64,000 bases of DNA from Lingula anatina (Eukaryota > Brachiopoda > Lingulata > Lingulida > Lingulidae), in the NCBI RefSeq assembly GCF_001039355.2, contig NW_019775554.1, positions 190,980-254,979 on the forward strand, in the 5' to 3' direction. Positions 23,101 through 35,406 of the stretch are shown in pieces. Position 1 is the first letter of the stretch; the number at the start of each line of letters is the position of its first letter. Made by a program: the position numbers and the translations under genes. Below the pieces are notes generated by a model. The model was not told the origin of the DNA, did no database searches, and saw nothing but the letters and a program-made list of their open reading frames with translations.

Positions 23101-25678
23101 CAGTTCCGTGACAATCACATTAGTGTACATGTAACTATAACTTATCTCTATTCATTGAAAAGACACTTTGAATCTCACTTCAATGCCACACGAATCAACT
23201 CACGAAGACACGAAGGATGCGAAGAGCTCCACTCTCCCGAGGCAAGACATCTCCGTCGTCTCGGCCCAACCAACTTGTATCCAGGGTTACATGTAAAAGT
23301 GACCTGATCTTCGTAAAAGTAGTCTTCTCCGTGGACTTGTCCAAGGCCTAGCGAACCAGGATGACCACACCAACGTTCTGAAAAATATCATATAACAGCA
23401 TTTTCAGCAAACCAACGAGGGGGTACATCTTCAGGAAGAATTTGGGCATAAAAAAGTGAATTTACCTTATAATACTGCTCTGTAGCTCCATTTATTTTTG
23501 TAACTGACAAAAGCTTTGGGTTATTCCATGCTCAAAACGCGATATTACCACAGTATTGGTCTAAGACAACATCATATTTGAACTACAACATATTTGAGCT
23601 GTTTTTCCGCCGACTAAGGCATTCACTATGCCTAACTATGCTTAGACAAACCTTATCCCCGGCTGTCTGCTTATGGTAATACCTGTTCCTTCAATTTATT
23701 TTCTGCTTCTCGTCATGGTCATCTCCCATTTTATCACAACTTTACATATAAGGATTAATTTAATGTTATGAATCTGGAAAATAAGATTTCAAATCTAGAT
23801 CACTCACTAATGCATGTAGGTGCTTCAGTGCTCCAATTCCCAAAACTGCCAGATCGCGCCATACAGGTAAGCGTATTTGCTCCTCGTAATTCAAACCCAT
23901 TTAGGCATTTAAATCCAATGTTGTCTCCAACTTCGTAACCAGGCTTTGCATTCAATATAAACCCGTTTTTCGGTGACTGCAAATCCGTACAGGTGATTTC
24001 TGAAAAATGCATTGAACATTGAACAACAATTAAATTGCATAGTGAAAAAACAATATTAAAACAATTTGAATTCTTAGTCTGAAAGGTTTCATTTTCAGGA
24101 TCTATCATAAATGAAACCTTTCTGACTATCAAAACTAAGATCCAATGAAACTATTTTCAATTTTGAATTCTTTTTCAGTATATCAGCCCTGGGTTTTCAG
24201 TTGCTTTTGCAGCTTTATAACATTTTCTTATAATTGCCACCGTTCGGTAAACAAAAATCAAAACGATTTTTTGTTAGAGCATATTTCACTTACTTTCACA
24301 TTTTGGGTTCGAACTGCCAGACCAAGTCCCGTCTATTAAACATCTCCTATGCTCTGGACCGCCTACCAGTGCAAAGCCCGACAAGCAAGAGAAAGTAACA
24401 ACACTGTCGTAGGGGGCAGGCCAGTTCAATACACCGCCTAAATCGCCATGAGTAGGCTTTAAAATTCGGGGACAAGTAATATCTGAAAAAAAAAATGAGT
24501 TATTAACACTTATTTCCAGATTTACTCTCATGTTGCCCATTCTGTGTTTTTTATTTATTCAAACGCACATTGGACAAATGAAATTAATTTCAATGGCATG
24601 TTTGAATTCTTTACCCCTTTCTACCTAATATCAACTTTCCCCTTTCCATTCTTCCAAAACACTATTTCCAAAGTTGTTTTTGTGTGATTTGATTTGAAAG
24701 TACAGGTACATCTTCAAATGCCCTATCTGATCTATCCTCAACAGATCTTATTCATTGCCGTCGTCCATTTACCGTTCTCACAACAATCTCCGAGGAATCC
24801 AGGTAGGCAGGAACAGATGTCTGTTAAGCTCGTCCCGCCATTAACACATTGGATGCGACATCGCTGATGCTGAATTCGGTCACCTGAAACGGCAACGGAA
24901 ATCAAATTCACACTTTTGCATATTTGTGATTGTGTCTCATTAATTGCTTCAGTTGGGAACGCATAAGATTTTGCTGTACTATCTACTAACGCATTATATG
25001 AATGCTTTTGTCTTTTTGAAAGACTTGATCTAATACTTACATACTTATTTAAGCTATTCAGAAACATTACATTTGATTTACTCAACAGGTACTTGTTATT
25101 TAATGACAAAAGGTAGTGGCCAGAATGATTAATTGGACATCGATAGACAATAAAAGAATTAAAGCCTTGTATTATTCTTAATTTTTTTTTTAGCTCACCA
25201 TTTTTTTTTTTTCATTACAATAAAGAGTTTATGGGCCCAAAGATAATAATTCTGTAACACGATCTACTTACATGAGAATGTAAACGAATAAATATATAAT
25301 ACGTCTGATTACAAATAAATATGGGATCACAATAACATGTACTTTATAGGAGAGAGAATATCACGAAGTTCATCGGAGAATTCACATAACTCACCTGGAC
25401 AGGGGAAACCTCGACAGGTGTTAGGGTAACCACTCGATCCAAGCTGCTTTACGCCACGTGTTCGGGAGCGGGATCCGCTATGACACTTGTCACTACACAG
25501 TCCCCAAGCACTCCAGGTATCCCAACACCTCTGAGCACAAAACGTGGTCATGTAGCGACGATGCTCCTCGTCTAGAGCCCTCATCTTTTCATTGGCCCGG
25601 TTCTGTGCATCTTTTTGTCCCACAAAATCAGTGAAATCGAACACGCCGCCAAATATACCGCGTTTATGTCGATGTGAA
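17150..25678 (-). CDS. Cluster gene B: secreted TSP1-sushi-GCC2-EGF-domain X mosaic protein (5' partial)
   Basis: Exons in transcription order: 25678-25395 (RHKR basic site, TSP1 with WSAWGLC), 24883-24773 (EGF-like, CC at end), CCPs 24482-24294, 23999-23808, 23377-23204, 22940-22767, 22285-22112, GCC2 21804-21649, CCP 21359-21183, GCC2 20933-20790, EGF with DVNEC start 20527-20396, long-loop CCP 20031-19807, domain X 19466-18900 (IRRRRD basic site), ephrin-receptor-like 18759-18607, EGF 18183-18058, terminal exon 17244-17150 (stop 17152-17150). After the first base the exons give 1024 codons in one frame, and the junctions listed are phase 1. The signal-peptide exon was not identified; one hydrophobic candidate lies near 29190. 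The terminal module matches that of gene C (CVDVLAPGTGF against CEDVPAPGVGF) but stops early, losing the final CCGRC. Extracellular; adhesion, matrix or recognition roles are guesses. Confidence 0.85.
17464..17620. repeat. Imperfect inverted repeat around CTGGTATGG
   Basis: 17480-17488 (CTGGTATGG) and its complement near 17598-17606 are flanked by partly matching arms (CTGT, CATACC, TTTCATT words). It may be a small foldback element in the last intron of gene B. No target-site duplication was identified. Confidence 0.3.
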
Positions 25679-25884
25679 CTGAAATAAGGATGTTGATGAA
25701 TATTGGTAATAGATACGATGCCATTTATTTATCATAATCTTTATGCCTCCAATTCTAATGAGAGAGAGAGAGAGCGAAAGAGACAGAGCATTGATAAATC
25801 TAAACATGTACATTAGTATAAGTTTTAACCGATAGAGGTCGCTTTTGAGTCAGTCAATAATTTGGCAAAGAAAGTATTCATAAT

Positions 25885-26162
25885 CAGTGGCGGATTTAGA
25901 GGGGGGTCAGGGGGTCCTGACCCCTCCCCCCTCCCCCCTTCGGTTTCTGAAAAATATATCACACCAATATTTCCATCTTGAAATTAGAATTTTGACTAGC
26001 TGAATCATAGTTCTAAACCGTACCAAAGGGCACCACTTGCCCTCTAAAACACCAAAAACCTTGAGCAGGCCCCGAACCCCACGCCAAGGGGGCGATGGCC
26101 AGTTTCGCATCTGAGGCCTGTCGTTCTGGACCCCCCTTCAAATAATCCTGGATCCGCCCCTG
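25885..26162. mobile_element. MITE-like element with CAGTGGCGGATTTAG terminal inverted repeats
   Basis: A 278-bp element. The left end CAGTGGCGGATTTAG and the reverse complement of the right end, CAGGGGCGGATCCAG, match at 12 of 15 positions, and G-runs and C-runs follow inside both ends. Both flanks carry CATAAT, a probable 6-bp target-site duplication. The element has no coding capacity, as expected of a non-autonomous DNA transposon. The superfamily is not assigned; hAT-like is possible, although 8-bp duplications would be expected. Confidence 0.7.
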
Positions 26163-26589
26163 CATAATTTTCTGTATTATGATAAATCAACAAAATACTT
26201 TTCGCTTGTCACCAGATTGATGAATTTCTTCAAGGAGGAGGACGCTTCTGGTTATCTAACCTGGTTCAGTTTTTCAATTTAGTCGTTGAAAAGAGGTCTT
26301 GGGGACGGAGGAAGAGTGATAGAGGCAGGATAATGAACAGAAAACGAGAGAGAAATAACTGCAAACTGACAATGGTCATTGTCTTTGTCTTTATTTTGTT
26401 GGCTGCTCGTGTCTGATTCAGTTGCTGGTCTTTCATGATAAGTTTTTGCACATGCAAATGGTCGCAATACAAAAGCTCTTATCTGTGTCCCCATTTAACA
26501 CGCCAGAAAAATTTTAAGTAAGAAGCCGCAAACCATATATATATATTAAGATTAAGACACCGTTGTTGAAAGAAAAAAGTTTTCCCTTT

Positions 26590-27835
26590 TTAAAGTCAGT
26601 TCAGTTGGCTACGTACAGTGTATGATTATAAACCATGCCGATAGAGAGCGCTTGCAGCTTCTGAAACACAATATAGATTTATTTGACAAGGCATTACATT
26701 TGATATCAGGAAATTTGTTTCTAAATTAAATCACCTGATTTTGTTTATGTGGCGATAATAAAGGGATATCCATTTATTTTGTTAAAAATCTATGAAAAGG
26801 TCCGGGTTGGAAAGAACAAATGAAATACACCTACGACCGCATGATTATGTGTCCAATTGCAAGATGAAATGCAGAACACGTTAAACAAGAAACGTGTTGT
26901 TACTGTACCAAGATATCAGCTTGAATTAAAAGAAACAAAACTCAGTTGATTCAATTTCGAAACAATTTCCTGATATCAAATGAATTTGCACATTTTTACT
27001 TCAATGACAGACATAGAGTTGAAATATCAAGAAGAGTGAGGAGTCGGCAGGTAAGGGCGCACCTCCTCCCCCTTACCCGGGGTATTGATAAAATGTAGTA
27101 GGTTTCAAGGGGTCTCCTACGGTGTCTGTTTTTCGCTTTTGGAAAGGAATGATGGCCAAATCTGGTACATGTAACTAATATTCTGTGCTTTGAGACCGCC
27201 TAAGCTGCACATGGCCTTTCCACCCCTTCTGTGCTTATGTGAATAACTTTATGAAGTTAATTATTTTAGAAGAAGGCTCACATAGTTGGCTGGATAGATT
27301 AATGTACATGATATCTAAGTATGTATAAAACATTTTACCAAGTGTTATTAAAAATATATAAAAAGACTTTCTTTTATGATCAGTTCATGACAAATTATAA
27401 ATCCTGCCGATAGAGAGCGCTTGGAGATTTTGAAACAGCACAATTTTATTTGATAAGGGATTATATTTCTATCAGGAAATTGTTTTGAAATTAAACACAA
27501 GATTTTTGTTTATTCGGCTTAATAAAATAGGCATTTATCTATTAGGTTGATAACTTTTGAACAGGTCCGGGTTGGAAATAACAACGTAGATACACCTACG
27601 ACCGTATGATTGTATGTCAAATTATTGGATGAAAAGCAGATCACGTTAAATAAACAACGTGTCATTACTGTACCAAGAAATCTGCACAAGTTTAAATGAA
27701 CAAAAGGTAAATTTTTAATTTCGAGACAATTTCCTGATACCAGATGAATCTACACATTTTTTTTTACTCCAATGAGAGATGTAGGGATGAATATCAAGAA
27801 GAGTTGGGGTGCAGAATAAAGGCTGTCCACAAGCC
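26590..27835. repeat. Two diverged tandem units, each with long inverted-repeat arms
   Basis: About 26590-27065 and 27375-27835 align along their length in direct orientation, sharing words such as GCCGATAGAGAGCGCTTG, GGTCCGGGTTGGAAA, ACACCTACGACCG and TACTGTACCAAGA. Many substitutions show this is an old duplication. Inside unit 1, 26697-26746 and 26934-26982 form an inverted repeat of about 50 bp; unit 2 keeps a decayed version (about 27465-27510 and 27700-27747). A hairpin around ACGTT...AACGT is present in the middle of both. Probably a non-autonomous transposon family. Confidence 0.65.
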
Positions 27836-29039
27836 CCCTGCCTGTAAGACTGTTGAAAGATTTAGTGCCTCATAGTGTCTTTTCTCCACTTATGGAAAGG
27901 GCCGGTGTATCCGCTTGTTTTACTGAAACATATTTAAATGGTTTTTCACATCAGGAGTTTAAATAAAACGCAAGTTTCTTTAAATGGCGCTGGTTTACTG
28001 CTGTAACTAGGTAAAAGTAAATAGGCCTATGAATGCCTCTGCTCAACCGTCTGCTGGCGTTATCATGTTTCTTGGAAATAGATACGTGAAATACGATAGG
28101 TAAAAAGCTGCACTTAGCGCGTGCATCGCCGTGTGTTTCTGATAAAAGAAACCGGACCTTAAGTTGCCAAATTACAGTGGGATCATTTCTGGTTTATCAG
28201 AACTCACTGACTGACAAGCCCCGAAGTGATGCACGATTTAAACCCCTTTTTTAAGGTGGCTATGGTGATGGTTCAAGAGGATTAGTAAACACTTTTAGAT
28301 TCGTGCAGTTTGTTTGAAGGAGGGTAAAAGGCTGAAAAAGAAAATAACCACACGATCCAACGATTTCACAAAAATACATATTTGGCATGAAAAGCAGGCT
28401 GGAAGCAATGTAACTTAGTTCACATAAATATACAAAAACATGCTTGCATAAGAATCGGGGAAACTAATTAGAGTACACAAATTAAGATGTGTAAGTTTCG
28501 TTGAAATACATGTAGAATAAAACCCTTATTAATCTGAAATCATAGTATTAGTTTGAGTCGATAGAGGGCACTCTGTTTATCTTACTATGAACAAAGTTAA
28601 TTCTCTCGAAATGAGTTCTTGGAAATGGATGTTGATGGTAAAGTTTAAAGAAGTAAAATACTAACATCTTTAGTTACGTTCAAAACGGCAAAGACCTAAA
28701 TATAGTGACAATGTAAATTTAAAAAATGGAAACAGAAACATATTTCACTTGGAATATTAGTGAAGTGAAAACGTATTATCTTGTATAAAAAGTATAAAGC
28801 TCTTGTTTTGGGACAACTTCTGTGCTTACATGTAACATTTGGTAAAGTGAAGTGCATTTTCCTTTCAGAATAATGCACATCATATTCTAGTGCACGGATA
28901 ATCATTTGAATGACTGTTTTTAGATGATTGAAAGCAACTTTGTTTTATGGAGTTTTATTACTAAGTCCGGGTTTGAATCCTACGTGGGTTTCCAAAAATA
29001 GACCGCTAGCGAAGAAAGGTGGGAACAACTGTTTTCCTA

Positions 29040-29187
29040 TCATCTGACTTTCAGCAATGCATTAGGAGGCATCTGTCGCGGAAATCCTGTTTGAAAGATC
29101 CGGGTCTGAAAGTGCACTGCCCAAAATAAAGCTAACATAGTCGCCAGTACTAGCATCATACAGAAACGAGCAGAAACTTTGATACTT
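29040..29187 (-). other. Candidate signal-peptide exon, possibly for gene B (weak)
   Basis: On the minus strand a short frame has a strong hydrophobic core (MMLVLATMLALFWAVHF) that would suit a signal peptide or membrane anchor. It lies 3.4 kb upstream of the first gene B exon. The only nearby donor gives phase 0, whereas the gene B exon at 25678 needs phase 2. It could join only through a further exon, so I rate it weak. Confidence 0.15.
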
Positions 29188-29556
29188 AACCACTTGTTTA
29201 ACCACTTTCTGAATATTTGAAAATCATTTCGCACTTCAGATTCGGGATTATACACTCAATCTACAAAAATACACCCCCTTGGTAATTGTTTATGTACATG
29301 AAAACGTTCTTTTGCGCCAAAGATGTATGAGCACGTGATATATACATGCAGCCGTACATGCAAGCATGTTCATGTACTATCATTATAACGTCAAATGGTA
29401 TGTTATAAATAATATGTTGTTTGTATTACATTTAACAAGTGGTTTTCACAATTTTGTTAATAAATGACGTTTAGAGAAAGACAGTGGAAGACCAGACCAA
29501 GGGGGGGTGCACGGTACATGGTGCGAGAAAAGATCTAAGGTCATCTAAATGTAAGT

Positions 29557-29587
<31 letters not shown>

Positions 29588-31305
29588 AATTTATAACTAG
29601 TAATACCTTGCTAAATGAACACACTGTAAATACACTATCAATGCGATGCATGATGACGCAGTAAAACTACCCGGAGCTCTCATGTTGCTTGTTCACTCAA
29701 GTTCAGTCGTTCATTGATGTCTTTTCCGGTAGTTAAAGCGCAGCACAAAATGGCAGATATGATTTGCTATATTTCCTTATTTTTCCCCAATAAAAACTAG
29801 ATACCACAAAGGGTGAAGAGGGCGATAAGTTTTTTCAAGACCAGAGCAGCCAATGATTAACGAAGATTGACTGAAGTTAATATGTCAAATCTTCACTTTT
29901 CCAAGAAATGTGGTATAGATTAAATAGACAAGGTGTCTCAGTTGCCTATCTTGTAGGTTAAATATTCGGCATGTGGGAATTAGCAGGATATACAGTAGTT
30001 TTGCTATGACCGCTTTCTATCATCATCGCCGCGATGTCCTTAATGTAGAAATTGTCATTTCTAGTTTCCCCAGATTGATTCTTTGCTTATATGCACATAC
30101 TAAACCTCAAAAAGATAAACTTTCTCAAATTAAAGAAAAAACCAATAACACATGTCATGATTTACTTATATCATTTCAAGAGATGTGGGGCCAAGGTCGT
30201 GGATTTAAATGACGTGCACTGCATATGTTCTAAAAGAGTAAGTGAGCAAGGAAAAGAGGGAAGTTCCGCGTTACTTTTCGTTAACCTTTAGGTTCTTAAA
30301 GAGAGGAAAAATCAATCTCTATTTTGGCAATTTGTGGGAGAATCTGAGCAATATTTTTTCAGAATTCACTCGGGAGGGGTGGAGGGCAGGGCAGGGCAGG
30401 GCAGGATTTTTTGTCACCGATTGCAAAAGATACAATTAACAAAATTTCCTGACGTCTTCGCTTAACCGCTGCAGAAATTCCTACCCTTACGTTTTAGGTC
30501 TTTAAAACAAGTTATCACATATCTTACGCCGATGCACGATTAGTGCATTACCTTTTATAAAAAATGTGAAAATTAAAAGAATGTTACATGACATACGGTA
30601 CATATGCAAAGGCTATATGAAAAAAAATAAGATACAAAAATTTCGGATCAGGATTATGTAGTTTAATGGAGCTATGGAAAGTCCATCGGAACAAAAACGG
30701 AGTTTGATTGCTTAAAATCAGTGCTGTGAAACAATACACGACAGAACTAGACAAGAAACTTTATAATAATACATTTATTAAGCTCTGAATACCAAAACAA
30801 TGGAACATTGTGCTAATTTATTAAAAGTCGAAAATATGCCAATTTTCGCTGAAAACAAAAAAGTAATCGATAAACAGTATTTAAAAAATCTCAATTTTAC
30901 ATCTAAAATCTTGATGTGAAGGGAATACGTTGAATGCATGTTGCGTGGGGCATTTGCATCGCGGACGTCTTCTCGTGGCCACTGCATGCAAAAAACCTTT
31001 CTTCACTGAATCCAGAAGCAATTGCTCTATTGATCGAACAATAACCCTTTTAATTTAGAAAAAAAAACAAAGACCCGTTACTGTTATTCACGATTGACAT
31101 CTCAGATGAAGTATTTATTTATAGCATTTTCCGGGTTGTCTATTTTAAACCAGAGAATGACTGTGATTCAAGACAGGATATCGTATCAAGTGTCATGTTC
31201 ACATAATCAAATCATAATTTTGATCAGAAGCGCAAACCGAAAAAATGCAATACATGTCAGAAGTGCGCATACGCGCTACATCAATTTCAATGTCACAAAG
31301 TGGTA

Positions 31306-34300
31306 CTATTTCTTGCGAAATATTTTCCGTACGACTACGTTGCACATAACCGGGTGCGAGGAGCCTTCCCCGGCCGTGGTCGTGTCTTCCAAACAAGGGT
31401 TGCAAGATGTCTGCCCTTCCAGGGTCTGGTAGGTCCCAACAGGGCATGGGAGGCAGGTCCTTAGCTCTCGATCCGGTAGATAATATCCAGCGGAACAGGG
31501 CACTGTGAAGAAAAAAATATTAACATTAAGTACAAACTGGTAACTAAACTATTACAATGTACATGTGTTTGGCAGTTTCTCCTTATCTCTTAATCGGAAG
31601 AATATGCAAGTGTATTGGGAAGCACATACGTAGAGGCGAAATAACAAGCAAGAATGCCCATCAAACGAGTACCACAAATTAAAAAGAATGCTACATGTAC
31701 ATACAAACAAGCATGAAATAAAAGACCAGGTATAAATGTATGTTAAAGAGAATATGAATTGGTTGGAATAAGGGGAGGAGTTTGGTAGTTTCTCTCCCTT
31801 CTCTCTCTCTCTCTTTTCCACGTGGATTTTAGGCCTGCAGTATACCCCCACCTAAAAATACATGAAAACTCACCACATAGTCTGTTTGATGTCAACACCT
31901 TCCCCGGGTCACACAGTATCTGTGGTTTCTGGTAGCTGAAACCTTGGCTATCAAGGGAGGGCCGGGCCTCTGCATAATCAATCGACGTGGTCTGTGTTTT
32001 AAACAATCCTTCGAGAGCTTGCTTCAACTGGAATGTTTCTTTTAACATCTGTCGCATATTAAGCCGTTTACACGGCGTGTCGCAGTCCAACGGAACGTTC
32101 TCATCTGGGTTCTTGATAAGCACGCCAAAGTTGACGGTCACAACCACCTCGCTGTTGCCTTGGCTTTGGTCGCATCTTGTACTGACGTCTTGGACCTCAC
32201 ACGATTTTCTGCAAATGTTGAGGTTGTTGACTTTTTCCTGTATTTTTTGCTGAAGCTGCTGAGCGGTAAGATGCAACTCGATATTGTTGCAGTTGTCTTT
32301 GGTTTTGAAAGTTACGGTCACTGGAAGCTTGGTATCAACGAAAAACTCACCTGCAAACAAATGTTGCAATTTTAATGTCATGGACATTGTTATTTTGTTA
32401 TTTTCCATTCTGTAAGTTAAAACTGCAGCATTTGTGCTATGACAGCGTTCTGACCATCTCCCTGTAAAACAGCAGTTCAACTTATGAATGCCAATCCTTG
32501 GAGCCATGAATGTAGGTATACCGTTATTTTATAGAGGAAATTGAACAAACCCTTAGCACGGATAATTCATCAATGGACACAAAATAATTGATAAAATTAT
32601 CTACGATGTAAAAAAAAAACAAAATTTTAAAACATAAAAGGACAAACGCAATCTTCAAATCTAACAGAAATGACTTTTGCGCAAATGAAAATGACCTTGG
32701 TTAAAAATGCAAGCTCAAAATTAAATTTCCTTACGAGTGCAAGGGGGTATCCTAGCGGTGTTGTTAATGACACGGTGAGACCAGATAAAGTCGGTGTCTG
32801 TGCCACAAGTCACGTAATTGTTGATCCCGGACACGAAGAAATAACCCCGGTTGCATTTCACGTGGCAAATGTCGGAATTCTCTCGGTCCGAGTGCTTGCA
32901 CTCAAGGAAGCCGTTTGCAGGCATATCATCCGTCAATGACTGGCACGTTTTGTTAACTAGAACAAAAATGAAAAATGTTAAACTTGAGATATAAACTGCA
33001 TGATTCGCAGAATATCAAGAGAAAACCTGTTTCGTAAAGGCAATGAAAAACTGGGTCTACTTACGTGTACATGTTTTGCCGTCGTTATCCAACACGTATC
33101 CGGGAATGGTACAGCTACACATGTGTCTGCCGGGCAAGTTTTCACATCTCTGGTCACAATTACCATTGTTGACAGCACATTCGTCTATGTCTACAATAAA
33201 AAAAGTGTTCCCATTAAGATAAACTGCGACGAGAAGAAGAGTGCAGAGGAGTGTATAACACAAGGTGGATCTTTTTAATCCCTCTATAATAGTCAAATGG
33301 TTCTTTCTTTATTAATGTGAGCTCTTTCATTTTTATATTCAAATACACTTTGGTAAACATCGAGTGGGTTTATATGTAATCTATAGATAACAGATAATTC
33401 ACTATGTGCTCTCAGATTATGTGGCCTAAGATCTAATCCGAAAGGAAAAAAAACAAATATAACAAAGGAACATTTACTTACCTACACAAGTGAAACTGTC
33501 TCGACGGTAACCAGGTTTACACACACAGGACTGGAGCGATGTTCCCAACAGACCATTGGTGTGTGTGTTAAGTGGACAAGGCGTACACGTGTTAATACCT
33601 TCGAATTCTTTATACGTGTTCATTGGGCAGGCTGGAAGACAGCATTACAACAAAGGTTGAAATGAAACGAGTGTCATTGAAATCATAGCTTATATTATTG
33701 TATATAACTGGAAGTCATCATATAACTGTTGTACACTTTCAAGCAGGAAATATATTTGCCATCAATTAGTTCATTCAACTTCCTATTAATTAAGGATGTC
33801 TAAAGAAAAAAAGCACATTGTTAATTTAAGCGTTTTTTTTTTCTTTAAACTTACATATGAAAATTAACAACCAATGAAAACAAGAGGGTGGACCAGAGAA
33901 ATGTAAAGAAACTTACCTGTGCAAGTAGTTGGGTTTCCCGTCCAGCCATCGGCAGTGCATTTGCGACTGTGTGAACCCTGGCGGATAAACCCAGCATCAC
34001 AGTTGAATACGCACTGGTCATTATAACCTGTCCCTGGACATCGACCGCTGCCATTGACCGGGGCAGTGAGTGGTTCACATGTTATGACTGAAAGTTTAAA
34101 AGGCGCTTCATTTTAAAAATAGAAAGTACATTTAAAATATGACCCAGTTATTTCTGAATTATATATGACAACAGGACTACCAGTTTAGGTTTAGAACAAA
34201 TATTATCAATTTATTTGTATCTATTTACCCGAATGCACTCTTTAGTGTAGGCTTTGAATCTAACGTTAATTTTGAGTAAATAGTCACCGCATATTTATAT

Positions 34301-35360
34301 GAAAATATAGAAGTCACCTTTACAATCACCGGACTCGACACGCGTAGCTCCGGATACGCACTGACAGTGCTCCTTGTTAGCGCTTGCCGTAGAAGCTGTA
34401 GAGGAATGTTCCGGGCACTGTGTACACTGCCCAGGCCCTAATGAATCTTTATAGAACCCGATGGCGCAGGCACGGCACGTAGGGACAGGGTTACTCCAGG
34501 TGCCGTCTTCTCCACAGCTTGTGTTGGCTGAGCCAACAAGTTCGTATCCAGGAAAACAGGTGAAGTTTATAGTGCTGGGGTAACTTAATGAGTCGCCATC
34601 TCTGGAGCCGTGAGCCAGTGGATGGAGAGGCGGACATTTTTTTGCTGTAAGGGAACCATAGATAGAGTAAAGTCCAAAACTTCAACGAAAGTTTCAGTGT
34701 ACAAACGTTGTACAGATGTTTATCGGCACAAATCATGTCTTCGTTGGTTTTCTGAAACTGAAGGTGCGAGGCATTTCGTATTCTAAAACAAGGAAGGGGT
34801 ATTAGAGCATTCATACAGGTTTTCCATTTTTAAACATTAAATCAACTATTGAGGTTATAATATCTCACAGATATGTTAAATCTATGAGTACCAAGAAACC
34901 CAAGTTATTCACCAAATAAAGCATATAAAAGAGCCTCTGTTATTTGTATATGTTCTGTTTGAAATCAAAGCATGAGCACAACTCTTACGTTCGCATCGAG
35001 GGGGATGAGCGTTCCATTCTCCTGTTTCTAAACAAAATAGATTGCTTTTTCCATCAAGTCTGTATCCGGCATTACAGCTGAACTGGGCGTTGCCACCATA
35101 AGTTCTGGTGGTGAACATGACATTGCCGTTAGCAGGGACTGGTAGGGTTCGGCAAGAGATGGCTGCAAGTCAAAGACAAAAAATTGATAATGCTGGATGT
35201 ACATTATTGAACGTGACACAGAAACAGAGGGTTGATGAATGTAAAGAAAAAATTGAACATGTACAACTAAAATTGATCTTGAAGATTTATTCATTTATAT
35301 CAATTGTCATATTTTTCATTGGCAAATTACCTTCAGAATTCCTAATAAGAAGAATGGAAT

Positions 35361-35406
<46 letters not shown>

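Larger units (their letters stand above)
25679..31305. other. Spacer between genes B and A, repeat-rich
   Basis: No exon was confidently recognised. It should hold the missing 5' exon or exons and promoter of gene B. It contains a (GA)n tract near 25757, a TIR element at 25885-26162, two diverged tandem units at 26590-27835, a (GA)n tract near 29559-29588, and a GGGCA pentamer run near 30385-30404. Several short GATAGAG(G)GCGC-like words (for example near 25831, 26640, 27410, 28558) hint at a dispersed repeat family. The open frames here lack motifs. Confidence 0.5.

Noticed and set aside
25907-26110. 67-codon minus-strand frame rich in Gly/Arg/Pro
   Set aside because: Lies wholly inside the MITE-like element and reflects its G-runs and C-runs.
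28960-28990. GGGTTTGAATCC word resembling a tRNA T-arm
   Set aside because: No acceptor, D or anticodon arms at the right spacing.
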